A stretch of 64,000 nucleotides of DNA from DASUCS01 sp041166745 (GCA_041166745.1 JBEEGH010000028.1:248001-312000), one strand, 5' to 3'; numbered from the stretch's first letter, positions 7,529-16,996 are shown. The notes: a model not told the origin generated them from the sequence alone. Numbers and translations are program-made.

Positions 7529-8956
7529 ATGACCGATTTCATCCCGAATGTCCTGGCGGCGAGGTATGCGTCGGCACCCCTCGTCGAGCTCTGGTCACCA
7601 CGTCACAAGGTCGTCCTCGAACGCCGGCTCTGGGTGGCCGTGCTGCGGGCGCAACGGGATCTCGGCATTGCGGTCCCCGACGGTGTGATCGAGGCCTACG
7701 AAGCGGCGATCGAGGATGTCGATCTCGACTCCATCGAGCAACGAGAACGGGTCACCCGCCACGACGTGAAGGCGCGGATCGAAGAGTTCGCCGCGCTGGC
7801 GGGCTCCGAGCACATCCACAAGGGGATGACGTCGAGGGATCTGACCGAGAACGTCGAGCAGCTCCAGGTGAGAGCGTCGCTCGACGTCGTGCGGACAAGG
7901 GTGGTGGCGTCCCTCGTACGACTCGCGACCCTGGCGACCGAGCACGCCGAGCTGGTGATCGTCGGGCGCTCGCACAACGTGCCGGCCCAAGCCACGACGC
8001 TCGGCAAGCGATTCGCATCGGCGGGCGAGGAGCTGCTCGTCGCCCTCGCCCGGCTCGACGACCTCATCGGGCGGTACCCGCTGCGGGGAATCAAGGGGCC
8101 GATGGGCACGTCGCAGGATCAACTCGACCTGCTCGACGGCGACGAGGCCAAGCTCGCCGAGCTCGAGCAGGCCGTGGCCCGGCATCTCGGCTTCGACCAC
8201 GCCCTCGGCTCGGTCGGCCAGGTGTACCCGAGGTCGCTGGATCTCGACGTGGTCGCCGCGCTGGTGCAGTGTGCAGCCGGACCATCGTCGCTGGCGACGT
8301 CGATCCGGCTGATGGCCGGCAACGAGCTCGTCACCGAAGGGTTCGCACGCGGCCAGGTCGGTTCATCGGCGATGCCGCACAAGATGAACACCCGCTCGTG
8401 CGAGCGCATCAACGGATTGATGAACGTGTTGCGCGGTCACCTCACGATGGCCGCGTCGTTGGCAGGCGATCAGTGGAACGAAGGTGACGTGTCCTGCTCG
8501 GTCGTCCGCCGCGTGGTACTGCCCGATGCCTTCTTCGCCACAGACGGTGTGTTCCAGACGCTGCTCACCGTGCTCGACGAGCTCGGGGCCTACCCGGCTG
8601 TCATCGCTCGCGAGCTCGATCGATACCTGCCCTTTCTCACGACGACCAAGGTGCTGATTGCCGCAGTGAAGGCGGGCGTTGGTCGCGAGGTGGCGCACGA
8701 GGCGATCAAGGAGCACGCCGTCGCGGTGGCGCTCGAGCTTCGGGAGAAAGCAGCCGAGAGCAACGATCTGCTCGACCGGCTGGCGGCCGACACGCGGCTG
8801 AGGTTGTCGCGCGCCGACCTCGACGCCATCGTCGCCGATCCGCTGTCCTTCACGGGTGCGGCGGCGGCGCAGGTGCACGCGTTCGTGCAGCGCGTCGACG
8901 AGGTAGCGCAACGACACCCGGAAGCGGCGGAATACCAACCGGAACCGATCCTCTAG
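7529..8956 (+). CDS. purB: Adenylosuccinate lyase PurB
   Basis: Fumarase/aspartase-superfamily enzyme that cleaves SAICAR to AICAR and adenylosuccinate to AMP, so it acts twice in the pathway. The 475-residue product shows the N-terminal IPNVLAARYAS, the substrate loops HKGMTSRDLTEN and GRSHNVPAQ, and the family signature GSSAMPHKMN that carries the catalytic serine. Length is within the family range. It begins a second plus-strand run (purB-C-S-Q), with purC 17 bases downstream. Confidence 0.96.
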   Translation: MTDFIPNVLAARYASAPLVELWSPRHKVVLERRLWVAVLRAQRDLGIAVPDGVIEAYEAAIEDVDLDSIEQRERVTRHDVKARIEEFAALAGSEHIHKGMTSRDLTENVEQLQVRASLDVVRTRVVASLVRLATLATEHAELVIVGRSHNVPAQATTLGKRFASAGEELLVALARLDDLIGRYPLRGIKGPMGTSQDQLDLLDGDEAKLAELEQAVARHLGFDHALGSVGQVYPRSLDLDVVAALVQCAAGPSSLATSIRLMAGNELVTEGFARGQVGSSAMPHKMNTRSCERINGLMNVLRGHLTMAASLAGDQWNEGDVSCSVVRRVVLPDAFFATDGVFQTLLTVLDELGAYPAVIARELDRYLPFLTTTKVLIAAVKAGVGREVAHEAIKEHAVAVALELREKAAESNDLLDRLAADTRLRLSRADLDAIVADPLSFTGAAAAQVHAFVQRVDEVAQRHPEAAEYQPEPIL

Positions 8957-8973
8957 GAAGTACGTTCGGCGTC

Positions 8974-9846
8974 ATGCTCTCGCACCTCTATTCGGGCAAG
9001 GTCCGTGACATCTACGACGCCGGCGACGGGCGGCTGTTGATGGTGACGTCTGATCGGATGTCGGCCTTCGACGTGGTCATGAACGAGACGATTCCCAGCA
9101 AGGGCCGCGTGCTGACCGCCATGACCGCCTTCTGGCTCGAGCACCTCCGCGACGTCGCGGGCAGCCATCTGATCTCCACCGACCTCGCCGATCTCCCGGA
9201 GGAGGCCCGGCTCCCGGAGTGGGAGGGCCGGGTGATGCTGTGTCACCGCGCCGAGATGCTGCTGGTCGAGTGCATCGTGCGGGGCTACCTGTCCGGATCT
9301 GCGTGGAAGGAGTACAAGGCCACCGGCACGATGCACGGCACCGAGCTGCCGAGCGGCCTGCAGGAGTCGGACCGGCTTCCCGAACCCGTGTTCACGCCGT
9401 CGACCAAGGCCGAGCAGGGCCTGCACGACGAGAACATCACGTTCTCCCAGGCGGTCGACATCATCGGCGAGGAAGCCGCCACCCGGGCTCGAGACATCAG
9501 CCTCGAGTTGTACCGACGCGGGTCGGAGTGGGCCGCCGAGCGCGGCATCATCATCGCCGACACCAAATTCGAGCTCGGGTTCGTCAACGGCGAGCTCGTC
9601 GTGTGCGACGAAGTGCTCACCCCCGATTCTTCGCGGTTCTGGCCGGCGGACGAGTGGAAGCCGGGCATCACGCCCCCGTCCTTCGACAAGCAACCGCTGC
9701 GCGACTACCTCGACGACCTCGACTGGGACAAGAGCCCGCCACCGCCGCGACTCTCCGACGAGATCGTGAACGAGACGAGCGCGCGGTACCGCGAGGGCTA
9801 CGAACGCATCACTGGCCGGTCTCTGGATCAATGGCCCGGCGCGTAG
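8974..9846 (+). CDS. purC: SAICAR synthetase PurC
   Basis: Ligates aspartate to CAIR with ATP to form SAICAR. The 290-residue protein shows the N-terminal SGKVRDIYD and TSDRMSAFDVV motifs, the catalytic-domain ADTKFELGF, and DEVLTPDSSRFW, which together are diagnostic. Length is at the longer end for bacteria and like that of other actinobacteria. It lies between purB and purS in a compact run, ten bases before the purS start. Confidence 0.96.
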   Translation: MLSHLYSGKVRDIYDAGDGRLLMVTSDRMSAFDVVMNETIPSKGRVLTAMTAFWLEHLRDVAGSHLISTDLADLPEEARLPEWEGRVMLCHRAEMLLVECIVRGYLSGSAWKEYKATGTMHGTELPSGLQESDRLPEPVFTPSTKAEQGLHDENITFSQAVDIIGEEAATRARDISLELYRRGSEWAAERGIIIADTKFELGFVNGELVVCDEVLTPDSSRFWPADEWKPGITPPSFDKQPLRDYLDDLDWDKSPPPPRLSDEIVNETSARYREGYERITGRSLDQWPGA

Positions 9847-9856
9847 AGTTGGGCAG

Positions 9857-10114
9857 GTGAAGTTCTCGGTCGTCGTCGAGGTGCAACTGCGAGCGGGCGT
9901 CGCGGATCCGCAGGGGGCCACCATCGAGCGGTCGCTTCCGCATCTCGGGTTCGATGGCGTGAGCGAGGTCCGTGTCGGCAAATGCATCCGGTTCGTGATC
10001 GATGCCGCCGACGAGGGTGCCGCCGACCGCGAGGCTCAGGACATGTGCGCTCGCTTCCTCACGAATCCCGTGATCGAAGACGCCGTGGTGCGCATCGAGG
10101 AATTCGTTGTATGA
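9857..10114 (+). CDS. purS: FGAM synthase subunit PurS
   Basis: Small subunit of 85 residues of the three-part phosphoribosylformylglycinamidine synthase, which bridges the PurL and PurQ subunits. The sequence has the expected VQLRAGVADPQG start and VRVGKCIRF strand, with a ferredoxin-like alpha/beta pattern. The GTG start follows GGGCAG. Its TGA overlaps the purQ ATG (ATGA), which suggests coupled synthesis of the two subunits. Confidence 0.95.
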   Translation: MKFSVVVEVQLRAGVADPQGATIERSLPHLGFDGVSEVRVGKCIRFVIDAADEGAADREAQDMCARFLTNPVIEDAVVRIEEFVV

Positions 10115-10788
10115 CCCGCGTCGGGGTCGTTCTCTTTCCCGGGTCGAACTGCGAACAGGATGTGATCGAAGCCGTCACCAACCTGGGCGGTGAGGCGTGT
10201 CTGTTGTGGCACGGCGACCGCTCGGTCGGCGACGTCGACGCCGTCGTGGTGCCCGGCGGATTCGCGCACGGCGACTACCTCCGACCGGGCGCCATCGCCC
10301 GGTTCTCCCCGGTGATGGCGGCGGTCGCGAAGTTCGCGGGCGACGGTGGTCCCGTCGTCGGTATCTGCAACGGTTTTCAGATCTTGACCGAGGCCGGACT
10401 GCTGCCGGGAGCGCTGCAAAAGAATCGGGGGCTCAAGTTCCTGTGCACGACGGTGGAGTTGCGGGTGGAGTCGACTCGGTCGGCGCTCACTTGTGAGGCC
10501 ACCCCAGGCGCGATTCTCCGTGTTCCGATCAATCACTTCGAAGGCAACTACACCTGTTCGCCGGAGACGCTCGCGGAATTGCGAGCAGACGAACGGATCG
10601 TCCTTCGCTATGTCGACAACCCGAACGGCGCCATGGACGACATCGCCGGCATCTGCAACGAGGCCCGCAACGTCGTCGGATTGATGCCCCATCCGGAGCG
10701 AGCCTGCGACCCACTTTTGGGTTCGAGCGACGGGGTGTCGCTCGTGCAATCGCTCCTGGTTTCGGCCGGGGTCAGCCAGCCCGGCTGA
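10111..10788 (+). CDS. purQ: FGAM synthase glutaminase subunit PurQ
   Basis: Class I glutamine amidotransferase of 225 residues that supplies ammonia to PurL. The nucleophilic cysteine lies in VGICNGFQIL and the His-Glu pair in MPHPERA; GGFAHGDYLRPG is the oxyanion-side loop. The ATG at 10111 overlaps the purS stop by four bases, which settles the start against longer in-frame options. Its last 17 bases overlap the convergent minus-strand gene ending at 10772. The unrelated small gene then separates it from purL. Confidence 0.96.
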   Translation: MTRVGVVLFPGSNCEQDVIEAVTNLGGEACLLWHGDRSVGDVDAVVVPGGFAHGDYLRPGAIARFSPVMAAVAKFAGDGGPVVGICNGFQILTEAGLLPGALQKNRGLKFLCTTVELRVESTRSALTCEATPGAILRVPINHFEGNYTCSPETLAELRADERIVLRYVDNPNGAMDDIAGICNEARNVVGLMPHPERACDPLLGSSDGVSLVQSLLVSAGVSQPG

Positions 10789-11185
10789 TACCGGCCTTCT
10801 TCAAGACCTCTGACGGCACCCCCGCCTCCCGCCACACCTCGTACGAGATGCCCCGCCGCTGGCCGTAACTCTTGGCGGCGACGACGAAGTCGTTTTCGAC
10901 TTGTGCGAGGTCGACCTTTTCGTCCATTCCGGCGAGTTCGGCCTGGAGATCTCGGCGCTCCTGGCGCAAATTCAGTGCCTTGAGCGGGTCGGTTCCAGAC
11001 AGCTCGGACTCGATTGTGGCGAGCCGCTTCTTGATGGAATCGGTGGTGCGCTTGCGGCCTCGCTTGGGCTTTGCCGCCTCCAGCGCGTCGAGGTAATTCC
11101 GAACTGCTCTGCCCTGAGTACGCCCCTCCGCCAAGGCGGCCTTGTGCTCATCCGTCATGGATCGGGGGCCCTTTTTTGCTGCCAT
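10772..11185 (-). CDS. Conserved basic helical protein of unknown function
   Basis: Probable product of 137 residues starting MAAKKGPRSMTDEHKAAL; a GTG six codons upstream (11203) is a possible alternative. The N-terminal part is Lys/Arg-rich (KPKRGRKRTT), and the middle is strongly helical and charged, probably a coiled coil (about residues 50-100). The C-terminus (YEVWREAGVPSEVLKKAGI) looks like a small helix-turn-helix-like or SAP-like segment. I recall similar proteins in other actinobacteria but know no function. The basic start suggests nucleic-acid binding. It lies opposite to and between purQ and purL. Confidence 0.75.
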   Translation of the reverse strand: MAAKKGPRSMTDEHKAALAEGRTQGRAVRNYLDALEAAKPKRGRKRTTDSIKKRLATIESELSGTDPLKALNLRQERRDLQAELAGMDEKVDLAQVENDFVVAAKSYGQRRGISYEVWREAGVPSEVLKKAGISRAG

Positions 11186-11263
11186 AGAAAGAAAGGGAAC
11201 CACACCTATTCATCCAAAAGCAAGGTTCACGGAAGGCGAGTGATGCTTGGGTAGGGTGACCCA

Positions 11264-13378
11264 ATGGGCGATCAACCCCTGCATCGTGCTTTGGGGTTGA
11301 CCGACGACGAGCTCGCGACGATCGAGCAACTCCTCGGGCGTTCGCCGAATCACCTCGAGCTCGCGATGTACGCGGTGATGTGGTCGGAGCATTGCTCGTA
11401 CAAGTCGTCGCGCCTGCATCTTCGGCGCCTGCCGACCGAGGCGCCATGGGTGCTCGTCGGCCCTGGCGAGGGTGCCGGTGTCATCGACGTCGGCGACGGC
11501 ATCGCCGTCGCGATCCGAATCGAGAGTCACAATCACCCGTCCGCGGTCGAGCCGTATCAAGGCGCCGCGACCGGTGTCGGAGGAATCCTTCGCGACATCT
11601 TCTCGATGGGGGCGCGCCCGATCGCGGTGATGGACCCGCTCCGGTTCGGTCCACTCGACGATGCCCGCAGCCGGTGGATTGCCGAAGGCGTGGTGTCGGG
11701 GATCTCCGGCTACGGCAACGCCGTCGGCGTACCAACGGTCGGCGGCGAGATCGTGTTCGACGAGACGTACACCGACAACCCGTTGGTCAACGTGCTGTGT
11801 CTCGGCGTCCTGCCGGTCGAACGGCTTGTGCTCGCGCGTGCAACTGGCGTCGAGAACCTGGCCGTGCTGCTGGGTTCGTCGACCGGTCGCGACGGCATCG
11901 GCGGCGCCAGCGTGCTTGCGTCGGCCGGTTTCGGCGAGGACGACGCTGCGAAACGTCCGAGTGTGCAGGTTGGTGATCCGTTCGAGGAGAAGCGCCTCAT
12001 CGAGGCGTGCCTCGCGCTCCTCGACGCCGGGTTGGCCGTCGGCGTACAGGATCTCGGCGCCGCCGGTATCACGGGAGCCACGAGCGAGACGGCCGCCAAG
12101 GGCGGGGCCGGCCTCGACGTGTACCTCTCCGAGGTCCCGGTGCGTGAGCCGAACATGGAGCCGTTCGAGATCATGACGAGCGAGTCCCAAGAGCGCATGC
12201 TCGCGATCGTGACGCCGGCGAACCTCGACGAGGTGCAGTCGATCTGCGAGCGCTGGGAGGTCACGGCCTCCGTGATCGGGACCGTGACCGGCTCCGGCCG
12301 TTTGCGCGTGCTCGATCGGCTCGACGGCGAGGTGCTCGCCGATCTGCCGGCGAAGTCACTCGACGAAGAAGCGCCGCGATACGACCGACCGTTGCGGGCC
12401 CCGACCGCGCCGCCACCCGCGCCGCCGATCACCGACCCCGCGGCGCACGTGCTCTCACAACTGGCGGACGCGTCGTGGGTGTGGTCGCAGTACGACCACC
12501 AGCTGTTCCTCAACACGGTCGTCGGTCCTGGGGCTGATGCGACCGTCTTGAGGCTCAAGCACCCGACGACCGGAGTCGACACCGGCCGAGCCTTGGCACT
12601 GACGACCGACGGCAACCACCGTTGGTGCGCGGTCGACCCGCGAGTGGGCACGTCGTGGATCGTTGCCGAAGCCGCGCTCAACCTGGCGTGCGTCGGCGCC
12701 CGGCCGCTGGCGCTCGTCAACTGCCTGAATTTCGGCAACCCCGAGCATCCCGAGGTGATGTGGCAGTTGTCTGAAGCCATCGACGGCATGGGTGACGCGT
12801 GCCGCGCGCTCGGCATCCCCGTCGTCGGCGGCAACGTCAGCCTCTACAACGAGTCGAGGGGGCGTGACATCGATCCGACGCCGATCGTCGGGATGGTCGG
12901 CATCATCGACGAGTTGAACGCGCGGCCTCCGGTTGTCGGCCTGGGTGATGGCAGCACCCTCGTCGTGTTGGGCCCAGCCGCGGGTTCGCCCATCGACTAC
13001 GCCGTGCACAAGGCGGTCTGCCAGCTTGTCGCCGGGCTCGTCAACGATGCACTCGTCGATGGGGTACACGACGTGTCCGACGGTGGGCTGGCCGTCGCTC
13101 TGGCGGAGATGGCGGTGCGGTCACGGATGGGATTCGAAGTGACGGCCGCCGACGCGCTCGTCGAGTCTCCGTCGAGGGTTGTCGTGTCAGTCCCGGCGGC
13201 CAACGTGGCAGAGCTGCACCGTCGTCACACTGAAGGCGGCGTTGCGGCGGAGATCATCGGGAAAGCTGGCGGCGACCGTCTGGTGATCGATTCGGTGTTC
13301 GACCTCGCGCTCACCGACGCGGTGAGCGCGTGGCGGGATCGTCTCCCGCAGTCCCTCGGAGCGGGGACCGCTCAGTAA
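11264..13378 (+). CDS. purL: FGAM synthase large subunit PurL
   Basis: Catalytic subunit that makes FGAM from FGAR, ATP and ammonia channelled from PurQ. At 704 residues it is the short form that requires separate PurS and PurQ, both encoded just upstream. It shows WSEHCSYKSSR with the catalytic His, the ESHNHPSAVEPYQGAATG loop, and a second ATP-site half with GGNVSLYNES and VHDVSDGGLAVALAE. Its stop is immediately followed by the stop of the convergent SDR gene, so the first purine block ends here. Confidence 0.97.
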   Translation: MGDQPLHRALGLTDDELATIEQLLGRSPNHLELAMYAVMWSEHCSYKSSRLHLRRLPTEAPWVLVGPGEGAGVIDVGDGIAVAIRIESHNHPSAVEPYQGAATGVGGILRDIFSMGARPIAVMDPLRFGPLDDARSRWIAEGVVSGISGYGNAVGVPTVGGEIVFDETYTDNPLVNVLCLGVLPVERLVLARATGVENLAVLLGSSTGRDGIGGASVLASAGFGEDDAAKRPSVQVGDPFEEKRLIEACLALLDAGLAVGVQDLGAAGITGATSETAAKGGAGLDVYLSEVPVREPNMEPFEIMTSESQERMLAIVTPANLDEVQSICERWEVTASVIGTVTGSGRLRVLDRLDGEVLADLPAKSLDEEAPRYDRPLRAPTAPPPAPPITDPAAHVLSQLADASWVWSQYDHQLFLNTVVGPGADATVLRLKHPTTGVDTGRALALTTDGNHRWCAVDPRVGTSWIVAEAALNLACVGARPLALVNCLNFGNPEHPEVMWQLSEAIDGMGDACRALGIPVVGGNVSLYNESRGRDIDPTPIVGMVGIIDELNARPPVVGLGDGSTLVVLGPAAGSPIDYAVHKAVCQLVAGLVNDALVDGVHDVSDGGLAVALAEMAVRSRMGFEVTAADALVESPSRVVVSVPAANVAELHRRHTEGGVAAEIIGKAGGDRLVIDSVFDLALTDAVSAWRDRLPQSLGAGTAQ

Positions 13379-14119
13379 CTACGACGCGGTCATGCCGCCG
13401 TCGACGACGAACTCCGAGCCGGTGCTGTACACACTCTCGTCGGACGCCAGGTACAGCGCGAGGTTGGCCACTTCGCGCGCGTCGGCTGTGCGGCCGACGG
13501 GCACGCGCTCCATCACCGCTCCCATGACGCCCCACTTCTCGAACTCTTCGAGCATCGGCGTTTCGATGATGCCTGGATGGATCGAGTTCACGCGCACACC
13601 GAATGGCGCGACCTCGAGGGCCACGGACTTGGTCATCCCCCGCACGGCCCACTTGCTCGCGCCGTAGGCGATCATCCCGGGCGAGCCCATCAGGCCGGCC
13701 ACGGACGAGATGTTGATGATCGAGCCTTGCTGGCGCTCGACCATGTGCGGCACCACGGCCTTCATACCGAGGAACGTGCCGATCTGGTTCACGTCGATCA
13801 CCCGGCGGTACTCGGCCTCGGTCGTCAGGACGAGCGGTGCGATCGCGAGGATGCCGGCGTTGTTCACCAACACGTCGAGCTGGCCGTACTCGGCGAGCAC
13901 CGCGTCGACGACGCTGGTCCATTCGGCCTCGCTCGTGACGTCGTGATGATGGAACGTCGCGGCCGAGCCGATCTCCGTAGCCGCTTGCTTCCCGTCGTCG
14001 TCGAGCACGTCGGTCAACACGACCGAAGCGCCCTCGGACGCGAACAACCGCGCCTCTTCGGCGCCCTGGCCGCGGGCCGCTCCGGTGATCAACGCGACCT
14101 TGCCGCTCAGTCTGCCCAC
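13379..14119 (-). CDS. Short-chain dehydrogenase/reductase
   Basis: NAD(P)-dependent oxidoreductase of 246 residues with the classical SDR set: TGAARGQG cofactor loop near the N-terminus, NNAG, catalytic Ser in NISSVAG, and YGASK. LTDVLDDDG places an Asp after the second strand, which usually favours NAD(H). The GTG at 14119 is chosen because homologous sequence begins just there; a longer frame to 14245 has low-complexity Ser/Arg content. The substrate cannot be told. It resembles 3-alpha/20-beta-hydroxysteroid dehydrogenase-like SDRs by eye. It shares the strand with the polysaccharide genes upstream. Confidence 0.88.
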   Translation of the reverse strand: MGRLSGKVALITGAARGQGAEEARLFASEGASVVLTDVLDDDGKQAATEIGSAATFHHHDVTSEAEWTSVVDAVLAEYGQLDVLVNNAGILAIAPLVLTTEAEYRRVIDVNQIGTFLGMKAVVPHMVERQQGSIINISSVAGLMGSPGMIAYGASKWAVRGMTKSVALEVAPFGVRVNSIHPGIIETPMLEEFEKWGVMGAVMERVPVGRTADAREVANLALYLASDESVYSTGSEFVVDGGMTAS

Positions 14120-14129
14120 AAGGGCGAAA

Positions 14130-14627
14130 CTACAGGAAGGGCGCCGGGCCTTCCGGGTGCTCGTGGGTGACCTTGAACAGGATTCGGTCCAAGATGAAGA
14201 ACTTCGCCAGCCAGAGCACCCCGAAGCCGGCGACGTTCCCGACATTTGCGAGGATCTTGCTGTCGGGATAGCGGTCTTCGAGGAAGACCACGGCGATCGT
14301 GGAAAGCAACAAGCCCAAGAACGTCATCACCCAGAAGGGGACCACCTCGGCGTAGAAGTTGCTCCTGCCGCGCTTCTGCCAGACCCACGCGCGGCTGATG
14401 TAGTACGTCGGCACCGTACTGATCGCTACTGCCGTGACGTTTGCCCAGCCCCACGACCAGTCGAGGACCTGCGCGAACAGGAAGATCAAGCTCTGGCCCA
14501 TGACGACGCCGACGACGGACGTCATCGAGTACTTCCAGAACTTCTGGATGATCGGGCGCTCGTAGAGCGCGGCCAACGACGGGGGGATCCGGGAGGCGCG
14601 CTTCGACGAGGTGGCGGGCTCCGGCAC
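14130..14627 (-). CDS. GtrA-like membrane protein
   Basis: Four-helix membrane protein of 165 residues. The GtrA pattern is clear: a basic N-terminus ending in FWKYSMTSVVG, then four hydrophobic segments, with NVTAVAISTVPTYYISRAWVW between the second and third. GtrA proteins are thought to help flip polyprenyl-phosphate-linked sugars or otherwise take part in cell-surface glycosylation. The usual partner, a GtrB-type polyprenyl-phosphate glycosyltransferase, is not seen in the window. It is the last gene of the minus-strand glycan block that begins near 24502. Confidence 0.85.
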   Translation of the reverse strand: MPEPATSSKRASRIPPSLAALYERPIIQKFWKYSMTSVVGVVMGQSLIFLFAQVLDWSWGWANVTAVAISTVPTYYISRAWVWQKRGRSNFYAEVVPFWVMTFLGLLLSTIAVVFLEDRYPDSKILANVGNVAGFGVLWLAKFFILDRILFKVTHEHPEGPAPFL

Positions 14628-14636
14628 GCCGAGACT

Positions 14637-15326
14637 TTATGCGCTGGCTGCGTCGGCGCTCCGGAGCGCCACCTCGTCGACCGTGATGTGGCGCGATACC
14701 GGCAGCGGCACGACCCGCTTCGCCCACTGCGGTACCTGGGCCGCGGTCACGAGCCGTCGGCGACGCGCCGGAACCAGCATCTGCGTCACGGTGTGCCACG
14801 CGATCCACACGTCGAGCCGGAGCGACCGATGCTGTAGGTAGACCATGTCGAACTCGGGATGCTCCGGGATGAGCTCTTGGCAGTGGTTGCTCACCTGCCA
14901 CAAACCGGTGCAGCCTGGCCGCACGCTCGTGCGCGCCGCGGCGAACGCAGGCTCCAACGCGGCGTGGAGCGGAGGCATCTCCGGACGCGGGCCGACGAGG
15001 CTCATGCGCCCGGTGATGACCAGCAGCAGCTGCGGAAGCTCGTCGATGTGGAAGCGCCGGAGCGCGAGACACAGCCGCGGGATCGGCAACTCGGAGATCT
15101 GGTACTTGTTCGCGTAATGCGGGGTGGCGGGGGGCAGCGTGCGCAACTTGATGAGCCGAAACAGCTCACCGCCGCGACCTACCCGGTAGTGCCAGAAGAA
15201 CGGCCACGCCCGCAGGGAGACACCGGCGGCCACGGCCGAAACGAGAATCAGGGGCAAGGCCGCCAAGAGCATCAGGGCAGCGACCATGACATCCAAGATC
15301 CGCTTGGCGGTGTCCGCGAGCGTCAT
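14637..15326 (-). CDS. Initiating sugar-phosphate transferase (WcaJ/PglC-type)
   Basis: Transfers a sugar-1-phosphate from a nucleotide sugar to undecaprenyl phosphate, the first step of lipid-linked glycan assembly. The 229-residue protein is the short type, with one N-terminal membrane helix (about residues 10-35) and no extra transmembrane domain. Signatures are FRLIKLRT, the acidic RFHIDELPQLL and the strong MSLVGPRPEMP. The C-terminus is longer than the family minimum and basic. It lies between the GT-C and GtrA genes, all on the minus strand. The sugar specificity cannot be read from sequence. Confidence 0.93.
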   Translation of the reverse strand: MTLADTAKRILDVMVAALMLLAALPLILVSAVAAGVSLRAWPFFWHYRVGRGGELFRLIKLRTLPPATPHYANKYQISELPIPRLCLALRRFHIDELPQLLLVITGRMSLVGPRPEMPPLHAALEPAFAAARTSVRPGCTGLWQVSNHCQELIPEHPEFDMVYLQHRSLRLDVWIAWHTVTQMLVPARRRRLVTAAQVPQWAKRVVPLPVSRHITVDEVALRSADAASA

Positions 15327-15481
15327 GGTCTTGTGAGCTTCCTCTCCCTGTACACCCCAGTGCCCGCCCAGAGCCCGAGGGAGTGTAGAGCACGCTGGGA
15401 TTTCTTCCGCTCCTCAACGTACGACGCGGAGAGGTCCCGTTCCTGCTCACCCTGCGCGGGACGGCCCGCTGAGATACATCG

Positions 15482-16996
15482 TCAGCAACCAGGAGGGTCG
15501 CTGAAGCCGCAACGCAGCAGCAGGATCCGAGACGTGCCGGGAACCGCGACCTGCCGGTAGCGAGGGGGCGCATCCTCGGGTTCGTTCGCGGTCACGGGAC
15601 GCACGAGCCTCGCGACGGCGACCGAATAGCGGGCGTCGGCCACCAGCACGATGACGTCCGGCCGGCGTCTGGCCGCCAGACCGTCCACCGCCACCTTGCC
15701 GTCGGGCCCGGGGCGAAGGGCGTCCTCTGATACCAGCCCTTCGAGATCGGCGATCGGCAGCCCGGTCTCCCACCCGACGACTCCGACGTCGCCCACCGCG
15801 ATCAACCGCGCGCCCGGTGCGTCCTGGCGGATCGCGTCGGCGACGCGCCGCAACTCGGTTGTCGACCCCTCGAAGCTGTCGTGCCGGCGTTCGAGACCGA
15901 CAGGCACCGTCATGAGCGCGACGAGCGCCGCACCAGCCGTGACGACTGGTCGCCATCGAGCGAGCTCCGGCGCGGCGACGCGGCCGAGCCAGCGGGCGAG
16001 CACGTCCGACGTGGTCCACCACGTTGCGACCGCGGTGGGAACCGCATACCAGCTCCACACGCGGACCGGATCGCCGATCGTGTACAGCCCCCAGGTGAGC
16101 AGCGGCATCGCGGCGATGGCGGCGGACGGGGACCGGTCGCGCACGTACATGACCAAGCCGATCGTGGTCATCGTCGTCAGCCCGAATGCTCCGACGACGG
16201 CGAGCACGCGAATGAGGCCGTCGAGCCGGTCGATCTCGCCGCTCGACACGCCGAACGTGAGCGACACCAGTTTCGTGACCGCGCCCACGCCCGTACCGGT
16301 GACGCCCGACTTTGCCCGCGCCGGCTCGGGAATCACGTCGCCATACATCGCGACCGCCGCCGCTATCCATCCGGCGAGGATGGCGAATGCGGCGACGACG
16401 CCGCGCCATGGCGTGTGCCACCGACCCGACCAGACAACGGCGCCGACGAGCGCGACGGCGAACAGCACCCCCTCCGGCCGAGCGAGCACGATGAGCGCGA
16501 GCACGATCATCGCGGGGTTGAATCGATCGACGGCGACGAGTAGTACGGCGCCGTAACAGAGCAGGAGAAAGAGCATCGTCTCCATGCCGTTCACCGCGCC
16601 GTCCACGAACGGGAACCAGAACAACCAACCGATGAGAAACGTCCACTTCGCTCGGTGCCCGTGGTTCGCGTAGTGCCCCATCACGACTGTCGCGGCGACG
16701 AACAGGACGACGCTCAACATCTGCACCGCGCCGACGAGGTGGCGGGCTCCGATGACCTTGCCGATAGCGGTGAGCAGTAGGACGTAGAGGGGTGAACTGA
16801 AGCCTTGGACGTGTTCGCCGACGTTGAAGACGAGCCCGTGTCCGTCGGCCGCGTTTTCGGCGTATCGGAAGAAGATGTACGCGTCGTCGACGAACGTGCC
16901 GAACGATCGAAGGACCGCAACTCGAAGCACGACTCCGATGAGGGCGATCCCCAGCAGCGTGACGCCGGCGGAACGACCGCGGGCCGCGGCGATCAC
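15482..16996 (-). CDS. GT-C fold membrane glycosyltransferase, ArnT/PMT-like
   Basis: Polytopic membrane protein of 504 residues with roughly ten hydrophobic segments. The first extracytoplasmic loop has the double-acidic motif FVDDAYIFFRYAEN followed by DGHGLVFN, typical of GT-C enzymes that use polyprenyl-phosphate-linked sugars outside the membrane. The C-terminal 130 residues are soluble and alpha/beta-like (VAVDGLAARRRPDVIVL). Its ATG overlaps the stop of the upstream GT4 gene (ATGA), so it belongs to the same transcript. Acceptor and donor are unknown. It could work with the GtrA-like protein encoded downstream. Confidence 0.85.
   Translation of the reverse strand: MIAAARGRSAGVTLLGIALIGVVLRVAVLRSFGTFVDDAYIFFRYAENAADGHGLVFNVGEHVQGFSSPLYVLLLTAIGKVIGARHLVGAVQMLSVVLFVAATVVMGHYANHGHRAKWTFLIGWLFWFPFVDGAVNGMETMLFLLLCYGAVLLVAVDRFNPAMIVLALIVLARPEGVLFAVALVGAVVWSGRWHTPWRGVVAAFAILAGWIAAAVAMYGDVIPEPARAKSGVTGTGVGAVTKLVSLTFGVSSGEIDRLDGLIRVLAVVGAFGLTTMTTIGLVMYVRDRSPSAAIAAMPLLTWGLYTIGDPVRVWSWYAVPTAVATWWTTSDVLARWLGRVAAPELARWRPVVTAGAALVALMTVPVGLERRHDSFEGSTTELRRVADAIRQDAPGARLIAVGDVGVVGWETGLPIADLEGLVSEDALRPGPDGKVAVDGLAARRRPDVIVLVADARYSVAVARLVRPVTANEPEDAPPRYRQVAVPGTSRILLLRCGFSDPPGC

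Noticed and set aside
11710..12834. 374-codon minus-strand frame across purL
   Set aside because: Ser/Arg/Pro-rich shadow of a well-identified enzyme.
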